Origin: JBFGCM01 sp041581135
GTDB taxonomy: Bacteria; Actinomycetota; Acidimicrobiia; Spongiisociales; UBA5794
Direction of reading: 5' to 3'
Assembly (NCBI GenBank): GCA_041581135.1
Contig: JBFGCM010000139.1
Location: forward strand, 1-5,616
Length of the DNA: 5,616 nt
Below, one piece after another: positions 1-5,556 of this stretch. Below the pieces are notes generated by a model. That model ran no database searches and was not told where the DNA came from. It was given only the letters and a program-made list of their open reading frames with translations. The position numbers and the translations under genes are program-made. The stretch's first letter is position 1; each line of letters begins with the position of its first letter.

Positions 1-46
1 AACTCCGACGGGCGTCTTCGTTGAACTTGAGATCTTTGGCTGCCAT
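1..46 (-). CDS. groEL: GroEL chaperonin, N-terminal 15 codons (partial)
   Basis: This is the start of the 60-kDa chaperonin, cut by the window edge. The visible residues are MAAKDLKFNEDARRS, which matches the start of GroEL proteins (a short MA-K lead followed by F-x-E-x-A-R). ATG is at 46-44, with a good ribosome site AAGGAG at 57-52 and five bases between. The groES stop codon (60-58) directly abuts that site, so groES and groEL are separated by only 11 bases and form the usual bicistronic operon. The product is expected to assemble into the cytoplasmic double-ring ATPase that folds proteins together with GroES. Too little is visible to say whether this is a GroEL1-type or GroEL2-type copy, which matters in actinobacteria because they often carry two. 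Confidence 0.93.
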   Translation of the reverse strand, partial: MAAKDLKFNEDARRS

Positions 47-51
47 TCGTA

Positions 52-57
52 CTCCTT
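52..57 (-). promoter_or_regulatory. groEL ribosome binding site
   Basis: AAGGAG lies five bases before the groEL ATG and immediately follows the groES stop codon. It is a near-consensus Shine-Dalgarno sequence and the strongest in the window apart from that of groES, which fits high translation of the chaperonin. Confidence 0.8.
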
Positions 58-345
58 CTAACCGATCACCGCGAGCACGTCACGGGAGGAGAGGATGAGG
101 TACTCCTCCCCTTCGAACTTGACTTCTGTGCCGCCGTACTTCGAATACACGACGACATCGCCCGTCTTCACGTCCATGGGGACGCGCGCTCCGTCTCGGT
201 ACTCACCGGGCCCCACGGCGAGTACCTCGCCGAGCTGCGGCTTTTCCTTGGCGGTGTCGGGGATGACGAGGCCACTTGCGGTGGTGGACTCGGAATCTTC
301 CTTGGGCTTGACCACGATGCGGTCACCTTGAGGCTGCAGTTTCAT
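58..345 (-). CDS. groES: GroES co-chaperonin
   Basis: This is the 10-kDa lid of the GroEL chaperonin, acting in the cytoplasm. From the ATG at 345 it has 95 residues, normal for the family. Family features in order are the first strand with QPQGDRIVVKP (about 4-14), a mobile loop around ESTTASGLVIPD that contacts GroEL, the VGPGEYRDG segment (about 44-52) of the roof region, KTGDVVVYSKYGGTE (about 59-73), and the end EEYLILSSRDVLAVIG. An in-frame GTG at 354 would add three residues. I prefer the ATG because the AAGGGAGGG ribosome site is nine bases upstream of it but directly touches the GTG. Two tandem CIRCE operators upstream point to HrcA repression relieved by heat or protein-folding stress. 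groEL follows after 11 bases. Confidence 0.95.
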   Translation of the reverse strand: MKLQPQGDRIVVKPKEDSESTTASGLVIPDTAKEKPQLGEVLAVGPGEYRDGARVPMDVKTGDVVVYSKYGGTEVKFEGEEYLILSSRDVLAVIG

Positions 346-354
346 CTGCGGCAC

Positions 355-363
355 CCCTCCCTT
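355..363 (-). promoter_or_regulatory. groES ribosome binding site (decides the start codon)
   Basis: AAGGGAGGG ends at 355. Its spacing is nine bases to the ATG at 345 and zero to the in-frame GTG at 354. This favours the ATG as the start of GroES and a 95-residue product. Confidence 0.7.
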
Positions 364-370
364 CCATGCG

Positions 371-397
371 TTAGCAGTCAGGTAATCAGAGTGCCAG
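371..397 (-). promoter_or_regulatory. CIRCE operator, proximal copy (degenerate)
   Basis: Read on the minus strand this is CTGGCACTC, nine bases, then GACTGCTAA. The CIRCE consensus bound by the repressor HrcA is TTAGCACTC-N9-GAGTGCTAA, so 15 of 18 arm positions match and the spacer is exactly nine. It lies 25 bases before the groES ATG. It is the weaker of two tandem copies: the distal one starts three bases further upstream, and their centres are 30 bases apart. It is probably a second HrcA site in the 5' untranslated region, though it could instead be a decayed duplicate. Confidence 0.65.
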
Positions 398-427
398 AGA
401 GTAGCACTCTTCGCAACAGAGTGCTAA
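398..427 (-). promoter_or_regulatory. Candidate groESL promoter overlapping the distal CIRCE
   Basis: TTAGCA (427-422) and TACTCT (403-398) are separated by 18 bases. The second fits the loose TANNNT -10 pattern of actinobacterial housekeeping promoters, and the first is a poor -35 (four of six to TTGACA). If real, transcription would start near 391, with the distal CIRCE covering the promoter and the proximal CIRCE at the start of the transcript. The match is weak and high-GC promoters are hard to see, so treat this as a guess supported mainly by its position. Confidence 0.25.
401..427 (-). promoter_or_regulatory. CIRCE operator, distal copy (near-consensus)
   Basis: On the minus strand this reads TTAGCACTC, nine bases (TGTTGCGAA), then GAGTGCTAC. 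Seventeen of 18 arm positions match the HrcA operator consensus and the spacer length is canonical. Such elements repress groESL in many bacteria and release it after heat shock. The left arm contains the TAG stop codon (426-424) of the upstream site-2 protease gene, so the operator and the end of that gene share bases. Confidence 0.92.
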
Positions 428-1545
428 ACCCGCCCCGAGGTGAGGTATCGACTCAAGTCTGCCGGTGAGATGGTACCGACGAAGCGCCCGGCGGACACCA
501 CGGCCATGCGCTGCTCAGGCCGCTCGAACCGGCCCACCAGGTCTTCTGCGGTCGTCGAGACGTCGACGACGTCGTCGGGACCCAAGACGTCCATGACGGA
601 AGCAACCGGGATCGACGCCCTGTCGGCTGCCGGCACTGCGCTCGCACGCTCGGTGGAGATCAAGCCGCGCACCCTCCCGCCGACTACTACCGGAAACACC
701 ATCGGGCGGCCCGGCGTGACGTACAGACCGAGCAGCTCACGGACCGTCAGCTCGCCCGGCACGGCAGCCGACGACGCGCTCATCAGGTTGGCGGCAGTGA
801 CGCCTTCGAGTTTGGCAAGAGCCCGGTACTGCATCGAGTGTTGTTCGGCGGCCCAGTACAGAAACCCGCCGATGGCTATGTACCAGAACCCGGCGAGCCC
901 CTGCCCGTCACCGGCATCACGGAAGAAGAGCACCCCACCGACGGCCATCAGGAGAACGGCCACGCCCTTGCCCACTCCGACTGCGATCGAGCTGGCTCGA
1001 CGCCGATCACCGCTGACTCGCCAGATGAGCGCACGCAACACGCGCCCGCCATCGAGAGGAAACCCCGGCACGAGATTGAACAGGGCCAGTGCGGCGTTCA
1101 CGTAGCCGAGCAGCCGAAGGAGGCGGTCCACGGCCTCCCACGACGCCGGGGCGACATATGCGAGGAACACGAAGCCGAACGCCATGGCCATCGACGACAA
1201 CGGCCCGGCGATGGCGATGGCGAATTCGTCGCGAGCCGACGTCGCCTCGGACTCGATCTCGGACACGCCGCCGAAGATGAACAAGCGAATCCTCCGGACG
1301 GTGAGTCCCCGTCGCACCGCGAGCACGGAGTGGCTCAGTTCGTGGACGAGCACACTGCCGAAGAACGCCAGGGAACCGACGGCGGCGAGCAGCAGCGCTG
1401 CCTCGCCGGAGAGGTCATCGATGCCGAGACGGAAATCGACGAACAGCGACCAGGTGATCAGCACGGCGATGACGGGCCAGCTGTAGTCGATGACGAGTGG
1501 GATCCCCCGGATCCGTCCCAGGGTCCACCCCCTCGAGCGTCTCAT
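424..1545 (-). CDS. Site-2 type zinc metalloprotease (peptidase M50) with C-terminal CBS region, Rip3-like
   Basis: An integral membrane protease of 373 residues that would cut substrates within the membrane. Hydrophobic segments are visible near 20-38, 49-68, 108-132, 143-160, 187-207 and 218-231. The zinc motif HELSH is at 68-72 inside a membrane segment, and the second motif NLVPGFPLDGG at 157-167 supplies the third metal ligand, Asp165. Residues about 250-368 carry no membrane segment and look like two CBS modules (around 250-300 and 312-368), which in other proteins bind adenine nucleotides. This layout matches the M50B group that includes mycobacterial Rip3. The ATG overlaps the tsaD stop (ATGA) and has no strong ribosome site, so translation is probably coupled to tsaD. 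Its stop codon lies within the distal CIRCE operator. The substrate is unknown; an anti-sigma factor is one guess from the family. Confidence 0.9.
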   Translation of the reverse strand: MRRSRGWTLGRIRGIPLVIDYSWPVIAVLITWSLFVDFRLGIDDLSGEAALLLAAVGSLAFFGSVLVHELSHSVLAVRRGLTVRRIRLFIFGGVSEIESEATSARDEFAIAIAGPLSSMAMAFGFVFLAYVAPASWEAVDRLLRLLGYVNAALALFNLVPGFPLDGGRVLRALIWRVSGDRRRASSIAVGVGKGVAVLLMAVGGVLFFRDAGDGQGLAGFWYIAIGGFLYWAAEQHSMQYRALAKLEGVTAANLMSASSAAVPGELTVRELLGLYVTPGRPMVFPVVVGGRVRGLISTERASAVPAADRASIPVASVMDVLGPDDVVDVSTTAEDLVGRFERPEQRMAVVSAGRFVGTISPADLSRYLTSGRV

Positions 1546-2552
1546 GCGCCCAGCCGCAATCCAGGCTCGACGTCACCATCCCAGCGGCCCGTCTCTCCCA
1601 GCCCGAGCCGGAAGCTCCCGGCGGCGGCGATCATTGCGCCGTTGTCAGTGCACAACGCCGGAGACGGTAGGAAGAGCTCCACGCCCCGAGCCGTCGCCTC
1701 CGCCTCCAACCGTTGCCGCAACCTGCGGTTGGCCAGCACCCCCCCGCCGGCAGCCACCGAACCCACGCCGGTGGCGTCCACGGCGTTGAACGTCTTGGCG
1801 ATGAGCACATCGACGATCGCTTCCTGGATCGATGCCGCCACGTCGGCCAGGGGAGGAACCTTGTTGGCAGCCTTGGCGGCTTCCAGCTGAGTGACGACGG
1901 AGGTCTTGAGACCGGAGAAGGAGAAGTCGTACGGTCGATCCGCCAACGCCCGGGGGAACGTCATCGCTTCGGAGTCGCCGCCCTCAGAAGCCTCGTCGAT
2001 GGCCGGTCCTCCCGGATAGCCGAGGCCGAGGAAACGCGCCAGCTTGTCGAACGCCTCGCCGGCGGCGTCGTCGATGGTCGCCCCCAGCACGTCGTAGTCC
2101 CCCCAGTCACGCACATGGACGATCTGGCTGTGCCCTCCCGACGCCAGCAGCACCACTGAGGGAGGGCGGAACGCGTCCAGTTCCAACCGCGGCGCGAACA
2201 GATGTCCCTCCATGTGGTCGACGCCGACGAACGGCTTACCCAACGACCACGCCAGCGCCTTCCCGAAGGTGTAGCCCACCAACAGCGCGCCCGACAAGCC
2301 GGGGCCGCGAGTGGCGGCGACTGCGTCGACCGAATCAGAGTGAACCCCGGCCTTGGCCAGGGCCATGTGGACCAGAGGGCGAATGGCCTCCACGTGAGCC
2401 CGGGCCGCCACCTCGGGGACGACGCCTCCGAAGCGAGCATGCTCGTCGGTTTGGGAGGCCAGCACCGACGATCGCACCCGCATGCCTTCGACGACGGCGA
2501 CACCCGTCTCGTCACAGCTCGTCTCGATGCCCAGGATGACGGGATCGCTCAT
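1542..2552 (-). CDS. tsaD: tRNA N6-adenosine threonylcarbamoyltransferase TsaD
   Basis: This is the catalytic subunit that transfers the threonylcarbamoyl group from threonylcarbamoyl-AMP to A37 of ANN-reading tRNAs, giving t6A. It acts in the cytoplasm with TsaB and TsaE. At 336 residues it is full length. Family motifs are all present: the start ILGIETSCDETGVAV (6-20), GPGLSGALLVG (83-93), the metal-binding HMEGH (His113 and His117), the nucleotide-binding LASGGHSQ (136-143), FSFSGLKTSV (210-219), AAGGGVLANRRLR (267-279) and the late Asp in CTDNGAMIA (Asp303). The ATG at 2552 follows an AGGAG ribosome site at 2562-2558, five bases away and inside the end of rimI. An upstream in-frame extension (to 2618) reads inside rimI and is not needed. 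Both ends overlap their neighbours by four bases (ATGA). Confidence 0.97.
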   Translation of the reverse strand: MSDPVILGIETSCDETGVAVVEGMRVRSSVLASQTDEHARFGGVVPEVAARAHVEAIRPLVHMALAKAGVHSDSVDAVAATRGPGLSGALLVGYTFGKALAWSLGKPFVGVDHMEGHLFAPRLELDAFRPPSVVLLASGGHSQIVHVRDWGDYDVLGATIDDAAGEAFDKLARFLGLGYPGGPAIDEASEGGDSEAMTFPRALADRPYDFSFSGLKTSVVTQLEAAKAANKVPPLADVAASIQEAIVDVLIAKTFNAVDATGVGSVAAGGGVLANRRLRQRLEAEATARGVELFLPSPALCTDNGAMIAAAGSFRLGLGETGRWDGDVEPGLRLGA

Positions 2553-3031
2553 CGCAACTCCTGACGGATCGCTGCGAGCCGTTCTGTGTACTCGCTCGTG
2601 TCGATGTCGGTGGCCCACATCACCAACGCATCCTCGTCCCGGTAGTAGTCCTTGCGCAGGCCGACGGGGGCGAACCCGAACCGCTCGTACAACCGTTGCG
2701 CGCCGGCATTGGAGACCCGCACCTCCAACGTCAAGTGGCTGGCGTTGCGCTCGAGCGCCGCGTCCACCAACGCCAGCATCAGACGTGTGCCCAGGCTGGC
2801 ACGCCTGGCCTGAGGCGAGACGGCCAGGGTGGTGACGTGGGCATCTCCCTCGACGAGCAGTAGGCCGGCATACCCGGCGATGCCGTCGGCATCCTCCGCG
2901 ACCACGTAGACACGGTCGATACGCGCCAGTTCATCGAAGAACACGCGAGGTGGCCAGGGCTGCGGGTAGACATCCTGCTCGATGACTGCCACCGCCGGGA
3001 TGTCCTCACGGGTCATCGGACGAATCTGCAT
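2549..3031 (-). CDS. rimI: GNAT N-alpha-acetyltransferase, RimI family
   Basis: A GCN5-related acetyltransferase that uses acetyl-CoA to acetylate protein N termini; the founding member modifies ribosomal protein S18. At 160 residues it is a single GNAT domain of usual length. Features are IRPMTREDIPAVAVIEQ (3-19), the PWPPRVFFDEL segment (25-35), the central strand VTTLAVSP (66-73), the CoA-binding loop ARRASLG (75-81), LEVRVSNAGAQRLYERFGF (102-120) and GLRKDYYRDEDALVMW (124-139). Glu103 and Tyr115 fall at the positions described as catalytic base and acid in Salmonella RimI. The usual Q/R-x-x-G-x-G/A loop has Ser79 in place of the first Gly. The ATG at 3031 shares one base with the tsaB stop (TGATG) and has no visible ribosome site, so it probably depends on re-initiation after tsaB. 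True substrates in actinobacteria may be broader than S18. Confidence 0.93.
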   Translation of the reverse strand: MQIRPMTREDIPAVAVIEQDVYPQPWPPRVFFDELARIDRVYVVAEDADGIAGYAGLLLVEGDAHVTTLAVSPQARRASLGTRLMLALVDAALERNASHLTLEVRVSNAGAQRLYERFGFAPVGLRKDYYRDEDALVMWATDIDTSEYTERLAAIRQELR

Positions 3032-3744
3032 CAGGATTGCCCGGGCCACACGCCCTCCTCGCGAAACTCGGACCAGTTGATCTGCGTGTCGGGCTCGCGC
3101 AGATACAGGGGCCGGACACTGTCGGGACCGGCGAATTCGTCCCGATCGGCACGGAGCGCGGCGATCTCTAGCAGGACGTCCGCTGCCGGGTAGCGCGGGC
3201 GCCCCACCTTGACCCGATGCAAGCCGCGCAGACACTCCCCCGACAAGACGGGAACGTCGCCGACGACGAGCGCCTCGTCGCCGTCGGCGTCGATCATCGC
3301 CCTGAAGTCGAGCGGACTCACGATCTCGGTGTCACCGTCCTTCACCACCCCGCCCGGCACGGGGCGATAGGGTGCCGTGGCCACCTCTCCCCGCCTCACG
3401 TCGACGATGGGCCAGATCTTGCGCCGACCGGTGGCGGCCCGAAGCGCCAGCACGCTCACCGACTCCACCACCACCATGGGTGCTCCGACGGCCGCTGCGA
3501 TCGCCTGGCCGGTGGCGATCCCGGCACGGAGGCCGGTGAACGGCCCAGGACCGATGTCCATGGCGACGACGTCGAGGTCCGATGGTTTCCACCCTGCCTG
3601 GTTGAAGCAGAAGTCGATCGCCGCCATCAGGAAGCTGCCGTGGCCTCTTCGGTCGACGCGAAGGCTCATCGCGACGAGATCGGACCCTTCGCCGAGGGCA
3701 ACCGACGAGGCCTGCGTGGCCGTCTCGATGGCGAGGATCTTCAC
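3031..3744 (-). CDS. tsaB: t6A complex dimerisation subunit TsaB
   Basis: An ASKHA-fold partner of TsaD, needed with TsaE for t6A37 synthesis. It has 237 residues from a GTG start, typical for actinobacteria. The start VKILAIETATQASSVALGEG gives the first phosphate-loop-like strand pair. The hallmark IGPGPFTGLRAGIATGQAIA spans 64-83, VDVRRGEV is at 114-121 (usually DARRGEV), and the C terminus has VRPLYLREPDTQINW (210-224). It lacks the HxxxH metal site of TsaD, as expected for TsaB. The reading frame stays open upstream to 3882, but that stretch lies inside tsaE, is arginine-rich and lacks homology. The GTG at 3744 overlaps the tsaE stop as GTGA, which fixes the start and implies coupled translation. 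A weak AAGAG lies about eight bases upstream. Confidence 0.95.
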   Translation of the reverse strand: MKILAIETATQASSVALGEGSDLVAMSLRVDRRGHGSFLMAAIDFCFNQAGWKPSDLDVVAMDIGPGPFTGLRAGIATGQAIAAAVGAPMVVVESVSVLALRAATGRRKIWPIVDVRRGEVATAPYRPVPGGVVKDGDTEIVSPLDFRAMIDADGDEALVVGDVPVLSGECLRGLHRVKVGRPRYPAADVLLEIAALRADRDEFAGPDSVRPLYLREPDTQINWSEFREEGVWPGQS

Positions 3745-4193
3745 GCGGCGAGCTCTTGGAGGGGCCGCTGCTGCCAGGCGCCGCGGGGAGTGAAGCTGAT
3801 CAGCCGCTCGTTCTCCCCGACGACCTCGAAATGGACGAGGAGGTGATCGGCCTTCACCGCCCGCTCCACCACATCGCCCCACTCGACGATGAGCACACCG
3901 TCTTGTGCCTCACGTTCCAGCTCCAGATCCTGGAACTCGGACATCGAGGTCAGCCGATATAGATCGGCATGCACGAGGGGAAGAAAGCCCTGGTACTCGC
4001 GAGAGATGATGAAGGTCGGGCTACTCACCTGCTCATCCACGCCCAATCCATCGGCGACCCCCGCAACGAACCGCGTCTTGCCGCAGCCGAGCCGACCGCA
4101 GAGCAACACGACGTCGCCGGGCCGCAGGAGGCCGGCGAGCCGACGCCCCAGCGCGAGCGTCTCGTCTTCGAGGGAGGTCTTGAGTTCGATCAC
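3741..4193 (-). CDS. tsaE: t6A complex ATPase TsaE
   Basis: The small P-loop ATPase that drives turnover of the TsaB-TsaD complex in bacterial t6A synthesis. It has 150 residues, the normal size. The Walker A loop is GRLGCGKT (33-40), followed by the family motifs SSPTF (57-61), HADLYRL (75-81) and VEWGD (103-107, equivalent to VEWPE or VEWGE elsewhere). The only sensible start is the GTG at 4193: the frame stays open upstream to a stop at 4250-4248, but no ATG or GTG occurs in between. No clear ribosome site precedes it. The gap to the preceding glycosylase stop is 37 bases with no terminator-like hairpin seen, so co-transcription is likely. The 3' end overlaps tsaB by four bases. Confidence 0.95.
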   Translation of the reverse strand: MIELKTSLEDETLALGRRLAGLLRPGDVVLLCGRLGCGKTRFVAGVADGLGVDEQVSSPTFIISREYQGFLPLVHADLYRLTSMSEFQDLELEREAQDGVLIVEWGDVVERAVKADHLLVHFEVVGENERLISFTPRGAWQQRPLQELAA

Positions 4194-4230
4194 TGGCGTT
4201 GAGTCCGATCGGGGAGCGGGGCAGGCGGCA

Positions 4231-5538
4231 TCACTGAGGGTCTGATTCTAAGAGCTGACTCGCCACCAGGAAGTCGGAACGCATCTCCTCGAGCACGCGA
4301 GCGCTTCCCCGCAGTGCAGCCGCCGGGTGGTAGGTCGGCACGAGCCGGCGGTTCCACCACGGGTAGGCCTGTCCACGCAGCCGCGTGATGCCGGTGGTGG
4401 TGTTCAGCAGGAGCTTGCTGGCGAAGTTTCCCAGGGTCACCACCACCTTGGGATCGATCAACCGCAGCTGCTCACGCAGATAGCCCTTGCACGCATCGAT
4501 CTCGTCCTGCCGAGGATCGCGGTTACCGGGGGGACGGCACTTCACCACGTTGGCGATGTAGACGTCCGCCCGGCGGAGGCCGATCTCGCCGAGGAGCTGG
4601 TCGAGTAGTTGACCGGAGCGGCCCACGAACGGCTCACCGAGCTCGTCCTCCCGTTGGCCCGGAGCCTCGCCGACGAACATGAGGTCGGCTTCGGGGTCAC
4701 CGATCCCGAACACCACTTGGGTCCTCGCCTCGCTGAGGCGGCACTGCGTGCACCCGGCCGCTTCTGCCGCCAGTCGAGCCAGACGTTCCGGGCCGCTGCC
4801 GTCCTCCGGGGAGGCGTCGCCACCCGTCACCGGGGGGGCTGCGGCGTCGCCATTCAGCGGCAACGTCACTTGCTCGGGCTCGCCGGCACGGTCCTCGATC
4901 GCAGGTGCTCCGGGCACCGATGTCGCGTGGCGGACGGCGGCCTCTATCGCCGCACCGACGGCGTGAAAGGTCGCCTCCATGGCGGCGTCGATCGAGCCGG
5001 CGGCCGAGCCACACGACACGGCAAACACCACGTCACCGTCGTAACGAGTGTGCGCAGGCCTCACGCACGCCCCGATGGCATCGTGGGCTCTCACCGCGAG
5101 CCGCTGCAGATCCGTTCTCGAGAAGGCGAGGTCGGTGGCGACGGCGACCAGGGTGGTCGCCTGCATCGGCCGGGGGGCACCTTGGGGCGGCCCGGGTATG
5201 GGCGGACCTCCGGTCAACGATTCGCCTTCCAGGGTGAAGATGTCACCCACGGCGTTCACCACCACCAAGGCCCCCACGACGCCGCCGTCGACGGTGGCGG
5301 TGGCCGATCCCAGGCCGCCCTTCCGCATCGCGCTCTGGCCGCGCCACCCGGCCACGAGGGCGCCGGTGCCTGGGTGCGAGACGGAGGCCCCGTTGTTGAT
5401 CAAACTGGAGACACTGGCCGCCTCGGCCACGGCGAGCGGAGGCGCCATTATCGTGCAGCCGATGGCCGACTTCGGTTCCGGCTGGGGCGGAAACGCGCAG
5501 ATCTTCTGGCCCGCGCCGGCCCCGACCAACGAACCCAT
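4231..5538 (-). CDS. Fusion ORF: C-terminal half of P1/DmpA-type peptidase plus family 4 uracil-DNA glycosylase
   Basis: A continuous 435-codon frame. Residues about 57-204 resemble the second half of P1 family (S58, DmpA-like) peptidases: GTGALVAGWRG (57-67), GGLGSA (74-79), VNAVGD (94-99), TTLVAVATD (128-136), and AHDAIGACVRPAHTRYDGDVVFAV (151-174). Residues about 205-250 are a Pro/Ala/Gly/Glu-rich linker. Residues 251-435 are a family 4 uracil-DNA glycosylase, which excises uracil from DNA: cluster cysteines 263, 266, 334 and 350 for [4Fe-4S], GEAPGQREDE (290-299), GRSGQLLDQLL (306-316), VKCRPPGNRDP (332-342) and PTYHPAAALR (401-410). The first roughly 170 residues of the peptidase family are missing, and residues 1-56 have no match I recognise. 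The ATG has an SD-like AGGTGAGGG nine bases upstream, and a stop precedes it in frame (5547-5545). In-frame GTGs in the linker (4917, 4869, 4830) lack good ribosome sites but could start a stand-alone glycosylase. The glycosylase call is firm; the fusion's functional status is open. Confidence 0.82.
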   Translation of the reverse strand: MGSLVGAGAGQKICAFPPQPEPKSAIGCTIMAPPLAVAEAASVSSLINNGASVSHPGTGALVAGWRGQSAMRKGGLGSATATVDGGVVGALVVVNAVGDIFTLEGESLTGGPPIPGPPQGAPRPMQATTLVAVATDLAFSRTDLQRLAVRAHDAIGACVRPAHTRYDGDVVFAVSCGSAAGSIDAAMEATFHAVGAAIEAAVRHATSVPGAPAIEDRAGEPEQVTLPLNGDAAAPPVTGGDASPEDGSGPERLARLAAEAAGCTQCRLSEARTQVVFGIGDPEADLMFVGEAPGQREDELGEPFVGRSGQLLDQLLGEIGLRRADVYIANVVKCRPPGNRDPRQDEIDACKGYLREQLRLIDPKVVVTLGNFASKLLLNTTTGITRLRGQAYPWWNRRLVPTYHPAAALRGSARVLEEMRSDFLVASQLLESDPQ

Positions 5539-5547
5539 CCGAAGCTA

Positions 5548-5556
5548 CCCTCACCT
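5548..5556 (-). promoter_or_regulatory. Possible ribosome binding site of the peptidase/glycosylase ORF
   Basis: AGGTGAGGG lies nine bases before the ATG at 5538. It is a partial match to the anti-Shine-Dalgarno sequence. It supports translation beginning at 5538, within what should be the middle of a P1-type peptidase, rather than further upstream, where the frame holds stops at 5547-5545 and 5553-5551. Confidence 0.4.

Noticed and set aside
551..595. GACGTC-like repeated bases as a possible operator
   Set aside because: They arise from coding of an Asp/Val-rich segment (DDVVDVS) in the CBS region and show no regular spacing.
440..1105. Plus-strand open frame of 221 codons
   Set aside because: It is rich in Thr, Pro, Arg and Ser, shows no domain, and is fully antisense to the M50 protease and its conserved motifs.
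838..1890. Long plus-strand open frame of 350 codons
   Set aside because: It runs antisense to the site-2 protease and tsaD, has biased composition (rich in Glu, His, Gly, Arg) and no family motif. It is a typical mirror frame of GC-rich coding DNA.
3032..3235. N-terminal extension of RimI to 3235
   Set aside because: The extension lies inside tsaB and is low-complexity. The ATG at 3031 begins exactly where the GNAT domain does.
3745..3882. N-terminal extension of TsaB to an upstream start at 3882
   Set aside because: The added residues are an arginine-rich shadow of tsaE. The GTG at 3744 gives the usual TsaB start and the GTGA overlap.
4194..4230. Terminator or promoter between the glycosylase and tsaE
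   Set aside because: The 37-base gap has no hairpin followed by a T run and no recognisable -35/-10 pair.
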